Part shown: piece after piece, positions 34,157 to 43,101 of the stretch | How positions within the stretch are numbered: position 1 is the first letter of the stretch | Layout: every line of letters starts with the position of its first letter | Assembly (NCBI RefSeq): GCF_014287475.1 | Contig: NZ_JACOPF010000001.1 | Location: 1,178,001 to 1,242,000 of the forward strand | DNA length: 64,000 nucleotides | DNA from: Mediterraneibacter hominis | Lineage (GTDB): Bacteria > Bacillota > Clostridia > Lachnospirales > Lachnospiraceae | Direction: 5' to 3' | Notes under the pieces: generated by a model | The model's database searches: none | Seen by the model: the letters and a program-made list of their open reading frames with translations, nothing else | What the model was told of the DNA's origin: nothing | Position numbers and translations under genes: made by a program

Positions 34157-34287
34157 TTGTATAGCAAATTTCGTTTTCTATAAAATGAAACCTCCGGGAG
34201 AGGGATGCATACTGTGCACAAGCGGGAAATGACTGCTGACACAGCCGCGCTTGGGCGCGAGAATGTGCAAAGCACATTCTTTTTTAC
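34157..34287 (+). repeat. Post-terminator structured element, copy C
   Basis: Plus-strand order matches copies A and B read on minus: TTGTATAGCAAAT..TTTCTATAAAA hairpin, GAAACCTCCGGGAGAGGGATG, ATACTGTGCACAAGCGGG, GACTGCTGACACAGCCGCGC, TTGGGCGCGAGA, and a final GAATGTGC-AAA-GCACATTC stem with TTTTTTAC. It follows the terminator of the unknown membrane-protein gene in the sense direction. Confidence 0.75.
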
Positions 34288-34312
34288 TTTTTAAGCTCTT
34301 AGTAATTCTTAA

Positions 34313-35083
34313 TCAGACTGGTTTGTCCAAAACCGGTGTCATCAACACTTTCCCCGTTCCTCTGTACACATTTACAAGACCTTCTCCGGAAGCAGCCGAT
34401 CCAATCAATGTTTTTCCAGAACGTTCTACTGTAAAATTCAGGCTTCCACTCCAGGCAATCGCCATATTCCCGTCAATCTTCAATGTATCATTATTAAGTG
34501 TAATCTCAATAAGTTCTTCTTTCGGACAAGGTGCCTCCAGGCACACAATCCCATTCCCCATAACTCCCAAATTAAAAAGCCCCTCACCGCCAGCCACTGC
34601 TGATGACAGATTAGAACGCATTACTGCTTTGTGCTGAAGTCCCGCATCACATGCCAGGAACAAGCCATCATCCAGTACCACAGAACCATTCCACTCTCCT
34701 ACATCCAGTAGAATGATATATTTATATGTAGGCTCTAGTACCAGTGTCCCTGTGCCTGTATATTCCGGCTTAATTGCTGATTCTCCGGTTGCTTTTCCCC
34801 GTACCGCTTTGCCTAAGAAATCACCCACACTTTTGATTCCCGTTGTAGCATTGACATCTCCTGCCATCCACTGCATAGCTCCTGCCTGCAATACAACAGA
34901 CGACTGATTCAACACACATACCACTTGTCTCTTCCGGATATTCATGGCATTGCAGTAATACGCTACTATCGCTGATTCTGGCGTAACGCTTAAGTCTCTT
35001 TGATATTCAATAACAGAAAAGCTTCCTTTTGAATCCAGCACTTTGATGTCATCGTTATTAAACAGATTCGAAATATGATACAT
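34313..35083 (-). CDS. AIM24 family protein
   Basis: This 256-residue protein has the beta-rich AIM24/TIGR00266-like fold, with VLNQSSVVLQAGAMQWMAGDV, GTGTLVLEPTYKYIILLDV and GEGLFNLGVMGNGIVCLEAPC as family segments. Bacterial members have no settled function. The start at 35083 has AAAGGGG before it; a candidate ATG 24 bases upstream overlaps that site. It is convergent with the gene at 33567 and not obviously linked to the serine dehydratase genes upstream. Confidence 0.85.
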   Translation of the reverse strand: MYHISNLFNNDDIKVLDSKGSFSVIEYQRDLSVTPESAIVAYYCNAMNIRKRQVVCVLNQSSVVLQAGAMQWMAGDVNATTGIKSVGDFLGKAVRGKATGESAIKPEYTGTGTLVLEPTYKYIILLDVGEWNGSVVLDDGLFLACDAGLQHKAVMRSNLSSAVAGGEGLFNLGVMGNGIVCLEAPCPKEELIEITLNNDTLKIDGNMAIAWSGSLNFTVERSGKTLIGSAASGEGLVNVYRGTGKVLMTPVLDKPV

Positions 35084-35205
35084 AATTTTTCCCCTTTCTT
35101 TTTGCAAACTGCCGCTATATCTATTCTATCATTAAGAAAGAGAGAAATCACCAACTCATTTTATAATATCAAAGCATATTCATCAAATATATTTTCTTTC
35201 CTAGT

Positions 35206-36090
35206 TCATGGAGCCTTTGTTTTACAGGTAGTACATTTCAAGGAGCATCCTGTGGGCGTGCCCGCACATCCACCTAAAGCAGTTTCCTTTAATTCCATCG
35301 GCATATTCTTACCTACCCGATACATTGCTTTTGCCATCTCATCAAAAGGAATTTGAAATGTTATACCACTTAAAGCAGTCTGCGCACAGGCAATCGCATT
35401 TAAGGCACCTAAAGAGTTTCTGCTTTGGCAGGGAATCTCTACCAGTCCTGCCACTGGATCACAGACTAATCCGAGCATATTGGCAAGTGCCATTCCCGCA
35501 GCATTTAAACACATCTGTGGCGTCCCTCCCATTATCTCTGTCACTGCAGCTGCTGCCATCGCAGAAGCAGAGCCAATCTCTGCCTGACATCCTGCCTCTG
35601 CCCCAGAGACGGACGCATTTCTCATCAGAAGATACCCGATCGCGGCAGCGCAATATAGTCCGCGATATACTTTTTCATCTGTGAAATTTTTTTCTTCTTG
35701 TAACGCCAGCAGTACCCCCGGGACTACCCCAGATGACCCTGCCGTCGGCGCAGCGACAATCAGCCCCATAGAAGCATTGACCTCCAGCACAGCCATACTA
35801 TAGGTGATTACACGGTTCATAAAAGAATCACAGACACTGCCTGTACTTTTCCCAAATATAGCAATCTTCTGCGCCTCTCCTCCTATTAATCCGCTGATTG
35901 ATTTTTCTGGATGTATCAGTGGTGTTTTTATCGACGCTTTCATAATATCCAGTATTTTGTGCATCTTGACCTCTATTTCCGCTTCTGTTATTTCTCCGTT
36001 ATCTATTTCACGCTGCTTCATAATCGCAGAAATGACTGTCTTTTCTTTTTCACACAAATTTAATAATTCTGCTCCTGATTTAAAATCCAT
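35206..36090 (-). CDS. sdaAA: L-serine dehydratase, alpha subunit (Fe-S)
   Basis: This 294-residue catalytic subunit of the two-subunit iron-sulfur L-serine ammonia-lyase makes pyruvate and ammonia. Cluster cysteines are visible in GLVCDPVAGLVEIPCQSRN (around 200) and in the C-terminal GCAGTPTGCSLKCTTC. The motif PTAGSSGVVPG is near residue 112. The beta subunit gene ends nine bases before its ATG, so they are co-transcribed. Confidence 0.95.
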   Translation of the reverse strand: MDFKSGAELLNLCEKEKTVISAIMKQREIDNGEITEAEIEVKMHKILDIMKASIKTPLIHPEKSISGLIGGEAQKIAIFGKSTGSVCDSFMNRVITYSMAVLEVNASMGLIVAAPTAGSSGVVPGVLLALQEEKNFTDEKVYRGLYCAAAIGYLLMRNASVSGAEAGCQAEIGSASAMAAAAVTEIMGGTPQMCLNAAGMALANMLGLVCDPVAGLVEIPCQSRNSLGALNAIACAQTALSGITFQIPFDEMAKAMYRVGKNMPMELKETALGGCAGTPTGCSLKCTTCKTKAP

Positions 36091-36099
36091 AACTGCCTC

Positions 36100-36768
36100 C
36101 TACAACTGAACCAGTAAAATTTCCTGTACGGCCGGATTCTGCTTAATCTCTTCTAGTATTGCTTCCGGTATCTTTTCGTCTGATTCTATCACTGTATATG
36201 CAAATTCCCCTTTATTTTCACGAAATAGTCTCATAAATGCTATGTTCACATTTTGACCTGCAAGGCTTTGGCTGATATGGGCTGCTACTCCAGGCTTATC
36301 AGATTGCTTTACAATCAAGGTACTGTACTCCCCAGTAAACTCTACATGGATTCCATTGATGCGTGTAATTTTTATTTTTCCGCCGCCGACGGACTCCCCC
36401 CTTATACACATCTTCTTCCCTTTACATCCCTCTAATTTAATGTCCACCGTATTAGGATGATCCGGTACTGTCTCCGTATCCAGAATGTATTCGTAGGAAA
36501 TACCTTGTTCTTTTGCATGCTGGAACGATTTACGAATACGTATATCATCTGTTTCAAATCCAAGAATCCCCCCAAGCAGAGCTTTATCTGTTCCATGTCC
36601 CTGACAGGTTCTGGCAAAAGAACCATACAAAATAAACTTCACATTTCTTATACGATCCTGGAACATCTTCCATGCCATCCGTCCAATTGATGCGGCACCT
36701 GCTGTGTGCGAACTGGACGGGCCTATCATATTAGGCCCTAATACATCAAATATACTTAAAAATTCCAT
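36100..36768 (-). CDS. sdaAB: L-serine dehydratase, beta subunit
   Basis: This 222-residue partner subunit has GPNMIGPSSSHTAGA at the N terminus, a substrate-binding motif of the family, and a C-terminal ACT domain (VEFTGEYSTLIVKQSDKPGVAAHI). The ACT domain may allow serine or other ligand control. The start at 36768 is supported by GGAGGCGGAG immediately upstream; an ATG 36 bases earlier is not. Confidence 0.95.
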   Translation of the reverse strand: MEFLSIFDVLGPNMIGPSSSHTAGAASIGRMAWKMFQDRIRNVKFILYGSFARTCQGHGTDKALLGGILGFETDDIRIRKSFQHAKEQGISYEYILDTETVPDHPNTVDIKLEGCKGKKMCIRGESVGGGKIKITRINGIHVEFTGEYSTLIVKQSDKPGVAAHISQSLAGQNVNIAFMRLFRENKGEFAYTVIESDEKIPEAILEEIKQNPAVQEILLVQL

Positions 36769-36802
36769 ATTTAACTCCGCCTCCCATACTTTGTTACAAT
36801 AC

Positions 36803-36866
36803 AAAAACCCGTTTTATCTATATAGTACCCCATATTGGTAAATACTACTATATAAAACGGGTTTTT
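36803..36866 (-). terminator. copA terminator
   Basis: Minus strand AAAACCCGTTTTATATAGTA pairs with TACTATATAGATAAAACGGG over about 20 bp with one bulge, followed by TTTTTG. It isolates the csoR-copA operon from the serine dehydratase operon. Confidence 0.85.
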
Positions 36867-36868
36867 TC

Positions 36869-37078
36869 TTAGTCAATTCCAACCACTGTATAATCCTGTT
36901 CTTCCACTGTCTTTTTCAGTACATCATCAGATACCTCTGCATTTAATACAACAACTGCTGTGCCGTCCTTATGGCTTACCGCCGCCTCATCCACCTGTGG
37001 AAGCGCCTCTAAGCATTTCTTTACTCTCGCCTCACAGTGCTCACACATCATTCCTTCGATTTTCATTGTTTTTTTCAT
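36869..37078 (-). CDS. Possible free CopZ-like chaperone from an internal copA start
   Basis: The last 70 codons of copA could be translated alone. AGGAGGAG (37085-37092) lies six bases before an in-frame ATG at 37078, an ideal ribosome binding site in the middle of a coding sequence. The product, 69 residues starting MKKTMKIEGMMCEHCE, is exactly one HMA domain of CopZ length. Free Cu(I) chaperone made from the copA message would parallel the frameshift product of E. coli copA. Whether the internal site is used is not shown by sequence. Confidence 0.45.
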   Translation of the reverse strand: MKKTMKIEGMMCEHCEARVKKCLEALPQVDEAAVSHKDGTAVVVLNAEVSDDVLKKTVEEQDYTVVGID

Positions 37079-39400
37079 TGTTGTCTCCTCCTGTTTTTCA
37101 TTCATTTTATTTTGTTTTATTTTTTTATCCCTGGCTGCATCATACATTTTAACCCAATTCAGACGCAGTGCATTTGTCACAACACAAAAGCTGGATAAGC
37201 TCATAGCTGCTGCTCCAAACATTGGATTCAACTGCCATCCAAAAATCGGAATCCAGATTCCCGCAGCCAGCGGAATTCCTATTATATTATAAATAAACGC
37301 CCAGAAAAGATTCTCATGGATATTCCTAAGAGTTGCACGGCTTAAACGGATTGCCGCCGGTACATCACTTAATCTGCTTTTCATCAGAACTACATCCGCT
37401 GCATCAATGGCAATATCCGTCCCCGCACCAATAGCAATTCCCATGTCTGCTCTGGTAAGTGCCGGTGCATCGTTTATTCCATCTCCCACCATGGCAACCT
37501 TCCCTTTTTTCTTCAGCTTGCGGATAATACTTTCCTTTCCATCTGGTAATACGCCTGCAATCACTTCATCTACTCCAGCCTGACGTCCAATTGCCTTAGC
37601 GGTACGCTCATTGTCTCCGGTCAGCATAACAACATGAATTCCCATATTCTGCAGCTCTTTTACTGCCTGTGGACTGTCCTCTTTTATTACGTCCGCTACT
37701 GCAATAATCCCCATCAGCTTTCCATCCCTACTAAAAAACAAAGGTGTCTTTCCATCCTCTGCAAGCTGCTCTGCTCTCTTTTGTATTTCGTCAGAAATAA
37801 TAGCTCTTTCTCTGATAAATTTCAAATTTCCGCCCTCCAGCAAGCTTCCATTTAGTCTTCCAGAAAGCCCGTTTCCTGGAACAGCATGGAAATCCTGTGT
37901 CTCTCCTGCAGGAGCAATACCTTTTTTCTGTGCCTGCGCCAATACTGCATGAGCCAGGGGATGCTCGCTTTTTTTCTCCAATGCATAGGCAAAAGACAAC
38001 AGCTCTTCCTCAGTCATTTGATCTGCCAGAATTATATCTGTCACACGAGGTTCCCCGCTTGTGATGGTTCCAGTCTTATCTAATGCAACAATCTGCATCT
38101 TTCCTGTTTCCTCCAGGGATACTGCCGTCTTAAACATAATTCCATTCTTCGCGCCCATACCATTTCCAACCATAATCGCAACAGGCGTGGCCAATCCCAA
38201 CGCACAGGGACAACTGATTACCAAAACAGAAATTCCTCTTGCCAAAGCAAATCCAACAGTCTGCCCGAGCAGAAGCCATACAATGATCGTCACTACAGCA
38301 ATAGAAATTACCGCCGGTACAAAAACACCTGACACTTTATCTGCAACTTTTGCAATCGGCGCCTTTGTAGCTGCCGCATCACTTACCATCTGGATAATCT
38401 GGGACAAGGTGGTATCTTCCCCTACCCTTAAAGCCTCGCACCGGATAAATCCGGAATTGTTCAGCGTCGCCGCAGATACCTGATCTCCCGGTTTCTTATC
38501 AACTGGAATACTCTCTCCAGTAAGGGCAGACTCATTAACTGCACTGTTTCCATCCAGTACAATTCCATCCACTGGTATGTTTTCACCGGGGCGCACTACA
38601 AAAACGTCTCCCTTTCTCACCTGTTCAATTGACACTTCTACTTCCGTACCTTCTCTCAGTACAGTAGCTGTCTTTGGCGCCAGTTTCATCAAGCTCTTTA
38701 AAGCATCCGTTGTCCTTCCTTTTGAACGTGCCTCCAGCATTTTTCCAACAGTAATAAGCGTCAAAATCATTGCTGCTGACTCAAAATAGAACTCGTGCAT
38801 ATATGCCATTACACCTGCCATATCTCCACGCATCTGTGCGTCTGTCATAGCAAATAGCGCATAAATACTGTACCCATAAGAAGCCGTCGCTCCTAATGCC
38901 ACCAAGGCATCCATATTCGGTGCTCTGTGCCATAAGCTTTTAAAGCCACTGATAAAAAACTTCTGGTTAATCACCATGACAATCGATGTAAAAAGAAGCT
39001 GTATTAACCCCATTGCAACATGATTGCCATTTAAAGCCGCTGGTACTGGCCAGTTCCACATCATATGCCCCATAGAAAAATACATCAAAGGAATGAGGAA
39101 ACACAGCGAAGCAATCAGTCTTCTCTTTAATAACGGTGTTTCTCTGTCTTTCAGAGAATCTTCCTGCGTTGCCGCCAAAACAGCACTGCTTTTCTTCTCT
39201 TTTCCTTTTTCTTCTGCCCCATATCCAGCCTCTTCCACCGCTGATATAATGGCCGCCGCATCGGCATCCCCTTCTACTCCCATTGAATTTGTCAACAGGC
39301 TCACAGAACAGGAGGTCACTCCCGGGACTTTGGAAACTGCCTTTTCCACACGTGCGCTGCAGGCGGCACAGCTCATTCCCGTCACCGTATATTGTTTCAT
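36869..39400 (-). CDS. copA: Copper-exporting P1B ATPase with N- and C-terminal HMA domains
   Basis: This 843-residue Cu(I) pump has a first HMA domain with GMSCAACSARVEK at residue 8, the transmembrane metal site SCPCALGLATP (about residue 400), the phosphorylation site ALDKTGTITSGEP, and MVGDGINDAPAL. Unusually, the ATPase is followed by a polar linker (KKIKQNKMNEKQEETT) and a second complete HMA domain with GMMCEHCEARVKK (residues 775-843), like a fused CopZ chaperone. An internal start with its own Shine-Dalgarno precedes that domain. It lies 16 bases after csoR and is controlled by the operator at 39750-39768. Confidence 0.96.
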   Translation of the reverse strand: MKQYTVTGMSCAACSARVEKAVSKVPGVTSCSVSLLTNSMGVEGDADAAAIISAVEEAGYGAEEKGKEKKSSAVLAATQEDSLKDRETPLLKRRLIASLCFLIPLMYFSMGHMMWNWPVPAALNGNHVAMGLIQLLFTSIVMVINQKFFISGFKSLWHRAPNMDALVALGATASYGYSIYALFAMTDAQMRGDMAGVMAYMHEFYFESAAMILTLITVGKMLEARSKGRTTDALKSLMKLAPKTATVLREGTEVEVSIEQVRKGDVFVVRPGENIPVDGIVLDGNSAVNESALTGESIPVDKKPGDQVSAATLNNSGFIRCEALRVGEDTTLSQIIQMVSDAAATKAPIAKVADKVSGVFVPAVISIAVVTIIVWLLLGQTVGFALARGISVLVISCPCALGLATPVAIMVGNGMGAKNGIMFKTAVSLEETGKMQIVALDKTGTITSGEPRVTDIILADQMTEEELLSFAYALEKKSEHPLAHAVLAQAQKKGIAPAGETQDFHAVPGNGLSGRLNGSLLEGGNLKFIRERAIISDEIQKRAEQLAEDGKTPLFFSRDGKLMGIIAVADVIKEDSPQAVKELQNMGIHVVMLTGDNERTAKAIGRQAGVDEVIAGVLPDGKESIIRKLKKKGKVAMVGDGINDAPALTRADMGIAIGAGTDIAIDAADVVLMKSRLSDVPAAIRLSRATLRNIHENLFWAFIYNIIGIPLAAGIWIPIFGWQLNPMFGAAAMSLSSFCVVTNALRLNWVKMYDAARDKKIKQNKMNEKQEETTMKKTMKIEGMMCEHCEARVKKCLEALPQVDEAAVSHKDGTAVVVLNAEVSDDVLKKTVEEQDYTVVGID

Positions 39401-39416
39401 TGTTTCTCCTCCTCGC

Positions 39417-39734
39417 TTACCGCATCAATTTTTGTAAAGTCGTAACTAGTTCATCAATTGTCTCTTCTTTACCTTCCCGTATATCCTCTGCCACGCAAGT
39501 TCTGATATGGTTGGAAAGAAGCTCCTTATTGAAACTGTTTAACGCAGCATTCACTGCAGATACCTGGATCAAAACGTCTGTACAGTATGCATTATTTTCT
39601 ACCATTTTCTTTATTCCCCGTACCTGCCCTTCGATCCGACTTAAGCGGTTTATTAAATCCCTGCTCTCTTTTTCTGACCGTTCTTTTGTTTTATGTGTGC
39701 AACAACATTCTTTTGTTTCTTTCATTTTCTTCAC
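39417..39734 (-). CDS. csoR: Copper-sensing repressor CsoR
   Basis: This 105-residue all-helical repressor of the CsoR/RcnR family releases DNA on Cu(I) binding. Copper ligands of the C-H-C pattern are in NAYCTDVLIQ and SNHIRTCVAED. The N terminus carries an extra CCCTH cluster that may bind metal too. LSRIEGQVRGIKKM is the family DNA-contact region. It heads the csoR-copA operon, and a matching palindrome lies upstream. Confidence 0.94.
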   Translation of the reverse strand: MKKMKETKECCCTHKTKERSEKESRDLINRLSRIEGQVRGIKKMVENNAYCTDVLIQVSAVNAALNSFNKELLSNHIRTCVAEDIREGKEETIDELVTTLQKLMR

Positions 39735-39749
39735 CTCTGTTTCAGATTA

Positions 39750-39768
39750 TATACCCTCAAGGGGTATA
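39750..39768. promoter_or_regulatory. CsoR operator
   Basis: TATACCC-TCAAG-GGGTATA, a perfect 7-bp inverted repeat 16 bp upstream of the csoR start, matches the G-tract/AT pattern of CsoR boxes. The copy implies self-control of csoR-copA by copper. Confidence 0.8.
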
Positions 39769-39826
39769 TTTCAAGTTTATTTTTTATTTTGAGATTTTTT
39801 CTCATAATTTATTTTTTTAAATATAG

Positions 39827-40026
39827 GATTAGGGTGTCAAAAGGTAACTTTTGCAAATGCTTCCGGCAATTTTCACAAAAAGATAACTTGCCAGACGACT
39901 TTATGCGCAATGGAGATGAAACTCAAAAATCACAGAATCCTTTGCTGACGCGATTTTCGTATTAGGAGGTTCATCAGAATGTTCCGCGCACCGAAATCTG
40001 AAAAGTTACCTTTTGACACCCGAATC
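39827..40026. mobile_element. 200-bp MITE-like element with long terminal inverted repeats
   Basis: GATTAGGGTGTCAAAAGGTA (continuing AACTTTT) at 39827-39852 is mirrored at 40001-40026 with 25 of 26 positions paired. The flanks aaatatag and taatatag agree at 7 of 8 bases, consistent with a target duplication. The interior (39853-40000) has no usable frame. It lies in the 352-bp gap between csoR and the collagen-like gene, which also holds the CsoR operator and a terminator. One copy only is seen here; it may be an internally deleted IS remnant. Confidence 0.7.
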
Positions 40027-40035
40027 TAATATAGA

Positions 40036-40075
40036 CAAAAAATCCGGCACTGGTTTCCCAATGCCGGTGTCTCCT
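40036..40075 (-). terminator. Terminator of the collagen-like gene
   Basis: Minus strand CACCGGCATTGG / CCAGTGCCGG with loop GAAA is followed by ATTTTTTG. Confidence 0.85.
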
Positions 40076-40086
40076 GACAAATCCTT

Positions 40087-41856
40087 TTACAGCCCACTCA
40101 TTCTGTGAATTACCATGGATATATTCGCATAAATAAAATTGCCGCCGCTTCCTACCATGTTCAAAGTAATAGGGGCAGTTGCCGCTTCTATAATCTGCGT
40201 AAAGGCAACATTACTGGTATCCGTTGATGTCTGGAAGGTATGATAAACCGATGTCCCCGGAACAGCGGCACCCTGCTGCTGTAAAACCAGAGAAAGTGCC
40301 AAAGGAAAATCTACTCCGCTTGCCGGAGAGAGTGTGCCATGGAAAGACACATAATAATATCCCGGCGTTTCTATTGTAAAGTCTGCACTTCCTTCTGTAT
40401 GGCTGATCGAAGTTCCATTTGAAGCATTATTTCTATCAAAATCCAACGTAGCTCCACTGGTTCCCGGATGAGGTGGTGTCGAATACGCTGACAAAAATTC
40501 CCGCGGCGTATCGCCGCCGCTTCCTGTTTCTCCTCTTGGAATTACAAAGTCAAATATCGCATTGTTTTCATCCCCTCGGTTTGTCACTTCCGCATTTGTC
40601 CCTGGCTCTCCTGTTGTCACCGTCCCAACCTGAATTGTTGCTGCTGTTCCTGTTGCCCCGGTAGCTCCGGTGGCCCCCGCTGCTCCGTCTGCTCCAGTCG
40701 CTCCTGTGGCTCCGGTAGCTCCCGCTGCTCCGTCTGCTCCAGTCGCTCCTGTGGCTCCGGTCGCTCCTGCTGCTCCAGTTGCCCCACGTGGAATTACAAA
40801 GTCAAATATCGCATTGTTTTCATTCCCTCGGTTTGTCACTTCCGCATTTGTCCCTGGCTCTCCTGTTGTCACCGTCCCAACCTGAATTGTTGCTGCCGTT
40901 CCTGTTGCTCCGGTAGCTCCGGTGGCCCCTGCTGCTCCGTCTGCTCCAGTCGCTCCTGTGGCTCCTGCTGCCCCATCGGCCCCAGTCGCTCCGGTTGCTC
41001 CAGTTGCTCCACGTGGAATTACAAAGTCAAATATTGCATTGTTTTCATTTCCTCGGTTTGTCACTTCCGCATTTGTTCCTGGCTCTCCTGTCGTTACTGT
41101 TCCAACTTGGGTCGTTGCCGCCATTCCTGTAGCGCCTGTAGCTCCGGTGGTACCAGTGGCTCCGGCTGGGCCTGTTGCTCCAGTCGCTCCGGCTGGACCC
41201 GTTGGTCCGGTGGCTCCCGTTATTCCAGTCGGACCGGTTACTCCCGTTGCTCCAGTCGGACCGGTTACTCCACGCGGAATTACAAAGTCAAATACCGCGT
41301 TGTTTTCATCTCCTCGGTTTGTCACTTCTGCATTTGTTCCTGGCTCTCCTGTTGTCACCGTCCCAACCTGAATTGTTGCTGCTGTTCCTGTTGCTCCAGT
41401 CGCTCCGGTGGCTCCTGCTGCTCCATCGGCTCCAGTGGCCCCACGTGGAATTACAAAGTCAAATACCGCGTTGTTTTCATCTCCCCGGTTTGTCACTTCT
41501 GCATTTGTTCCTGGCTCTCCTGTCGTCACCGTTCCAACCTGAATCGTCGCTGCTGTACCGGTAGCACCTGTTGCTCCAGTGGCTCCGGTCGCTCCAGTTA
41601 CTCCAGTGGCTCCGGTCGCCCCAGTCGCTCCGGTCGGCCCTCCAGATGGGCCAGTCGCTCCGGTTGGGCCTACTGGTCCCATTCTTCCTTCAGGTCCTCT
41701 TGGACCTCTTGGGCCTGTAGCCCCGGGTCTTCCAGGAGGGCAGGGCGGACAAGGAGGCGGACAAGATGGTTTTTGATTGCATCCACAACGAACCGATTGC
41801 TCCTGCATCTCTTGATTTCTTACTTCCTCATCCTTATTTTTCTTAAACCATAACAT
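40087..41856 (-). CDS. Collagen-like surface protein with interspersed 39-residue modules
   Basis: This protein has 589 residues. A short charged N terminus with a Cys/Pro cluster ([19 protein letters not shown]) leads into GxT/GxP collagen triplets, mainly GATGATG. Five near-identical modules interrupt the collagen (core [19 protein letters not shown], ending FDFVIPRG). A 130-residue BclA-like C-terminal domain closes it (from FLSAYSTPP to IHRMSGL). There is no signal peptide or sorting signal, as in exosporium BclA proteins of spore formers. Start 41856 is chosen since AAGGA lies seven bases upstream. The glycosyltransferase gene just upstream may modify the Thr-rich triplets. Confidence 0.88.
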   Translation of the reverse strand: MLWFKKNKDEEVRNQEMQEQSVRCGCNQKPSCPPPCPPCPPGRPGATGPRGPRGPEGRMGPVGPTGATGPSGGPTGATGATGATGVTGATGATGATGATGTAATIQVGTVTTGEPGTNAEVTNRGDENNAVFDFVIPRGATGADGAAGATGATGATGTAATIQVGTVTTGEPGTNAEVTNRGDENNAVFDFVIPRGVTGPTGATGVTGPTGITGATGPTGPAGATGATGPAGATGTTGATGATGMAATTQVGTVTTGEPGTNAEVTNRGNENNAIFDFVIPRGATGATGATGADGAAGATGATGADGAAGATGATGATGTAATIQVGTVTTGEPGTNAEVTNRGNENNAIFDFVIPRGATGAAGATGATGATGADGAAGATGATGATGADGAAGATGATGATGTAATIQVGTVTTGEPGTNAEVTNRGDENNAIFDFVIPRGETGSGGDTPREFLSAYSTPPHPGTSGATLDFDRNNASNGTSISHTEGSADFTIETPGYYYVSFHGTLSPASGVDFPLALSLVLQQQGAAVPGTSVYHTFQTSTDTSNVAFTQIIEAATAPITLNMVGSGGNFIYANISMVIHRMSGL

Positions 41857-41917
41857 ATATTTTTCCTTCATTTCTTATAAACTTCTCTATTAATATATGT
41901 TCTGAATTCTTTTTTGC

Positions 41918-43006
41918 CTATTCTGCACTGCCACCCTGCCGATATTTTTGAAAATATACTTTATTTTTTAGATAGTAAACGGAATCCGGTCTATATCTTC
42001 CAGCCATCTCATTGTACTGCTCTGCTAATTTCTGTTTTCCTATTCTATCATAACATACACACAAAGAAATAGCGGGAATAAAACCATAGCAATCCTCCTG
42101 CACAAATGCACCTGATTCCGTTTCTTTCTTTGCTGTAAAAGCCTGTTTGTACCAGTAAATCGCCTGCTCATACTGTTCCCTGTCAAAAAAGTGCTTTCCC
42201 AAATCACAGCAGGTCTCTCCCCGCGGCACATCATACTGAAATGCGCACAGAAGCGAATACAGTGCCTTTTCTTCTTCTCCCATCTGGTAAAAACAAAAAG
42301 CCAACTGCCGCGTTGCCTCTATCCGGTTCTCGATCCAACCATCCTTTCGTTTTAAAAACTTTTCCAGAATTTCCCTGCTCTTTTCATATTGTGCATGTGC
42401 GCACAATTCTCTGCCGTAATAATATAAAGCCCGACTGTCAAAATATGTCCCTTCCTCTTCCATCTGTCGATATATCCGCAGATTTCTCTCTCCTGCCGAA
42501 GGTTTCTTTTTTCTATGTTCGATCGGAATATTTCTGCGCAAAATTTTTCCCGATGGAGGAATCACTTCATGTACTCTCCCCTGGAAGAAAAATCCTCTTT
42601 TATTTTTTACAATCCTTTCTCTGTAATAAGAGAATACAGGATTTCCCCTTTCATCAAATGCTGTCTGATACGGAAGCATGACCATATCTGTATCTTCTGG
42701 TAACGTATCTTTCATTTTAAGAAATTTTGCCGCATTTTCCTCTGAAATCACGTCATCTGCGTCCAGCCACATACAATATTCCATATTTGCTTTTTCAAAA
42801 GCAAAATTTCGTGCCGCTGCAAAATCATCTTTCCATGGATAATAATATATTTTATCTGTATATTTTTCTGCTATTTTTTCAGTCCCATCCTTAGAACCCG
42901 TATCCACAATTATAATTTCATCTACAAGTTTTTCCGCCCCTGTCAGACATCTGTCCAACACTTCCTTTTCATCTTTTACAATCATACAGAGACTAATTGA
43001 AGCCAT
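41918..43006 (-). CDS. Glycosyltransferase family 2 with C-terminal TPR-like helices
   Basis: This protein has 362 residues. The N-terminal GT-A domain has SLCMIVKDEKEVLDRCL, IIIVDTGSKDGT and the metal motif LDADD (about residue 85). Residues 190-350 form tetratricopeptide-like helix pairs (LYYYGRELCAHAQYEKSREIL, ALYSLLCAF, EQAIYWYKQAF). This architecture is common for enzymes glycosylating surface or spore proteins. It lies 61 bases before the collagen-like gene in the same direction, so O-glycosylation of that protein is a reasonable hypothesis. Confidence 0.9.
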   Translation of the reverse strand: MASISLCMIVKDEKEVLDRCLTGAEKLVDEIIIVDTGSKDGTEKIAEKYTDKIYYYPWKDDFAAARNFAFEKANMEYCMWLDADDVISEENAAKFLKMKDTLPEDTDMVMLPYQTAFDERGNPVFSYYRERIVKNKRGFFFQGRVHEVIPPSGKILRRNIPIEHRKKKPSAGERNLRIYRQMEEEGTYFDSRALYYYGRELCAHAQYEKSREILEKFLKRKDGWIENRIEATRQLAFCFYQMGEEEKALYSLLCAFQYDVPRGETCCDLGKHFFDREQYEQAIYWYKQAFTAKKETESGAFVQEDCYGFIPAISLCVCYDRIGKQKLAEQYNEMAGRYRPDSVYYLKNKVYFQKYRQGGSAE

Positions 43007-43101
43007 AATTTTGTAATCTCCTTTTTATTTTTCATTTTATGAAAACACAAAAAAGAAGATACACCTATACCGCTTTCCGTCTCACTTTTAAACTTTTTCC
43101 A

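Noticed and set aside
40600..41650. Regularly repeated DNA that resembles a CRISPR or satellite array
   Set aside because: The repeats are in-frame protein modules and collagen triplets of a coding sequence, with no spacer-repeat pattern and no cas genes.
40473..41853. Long antisense frames (up to 248 codons) opposite the collagen-like gene
   Set aside because: They arise from the biased GxT/GxP codon repeats on the other strand; their products are low-complexity Ser/Val/Pro/Ala strings without start signals.
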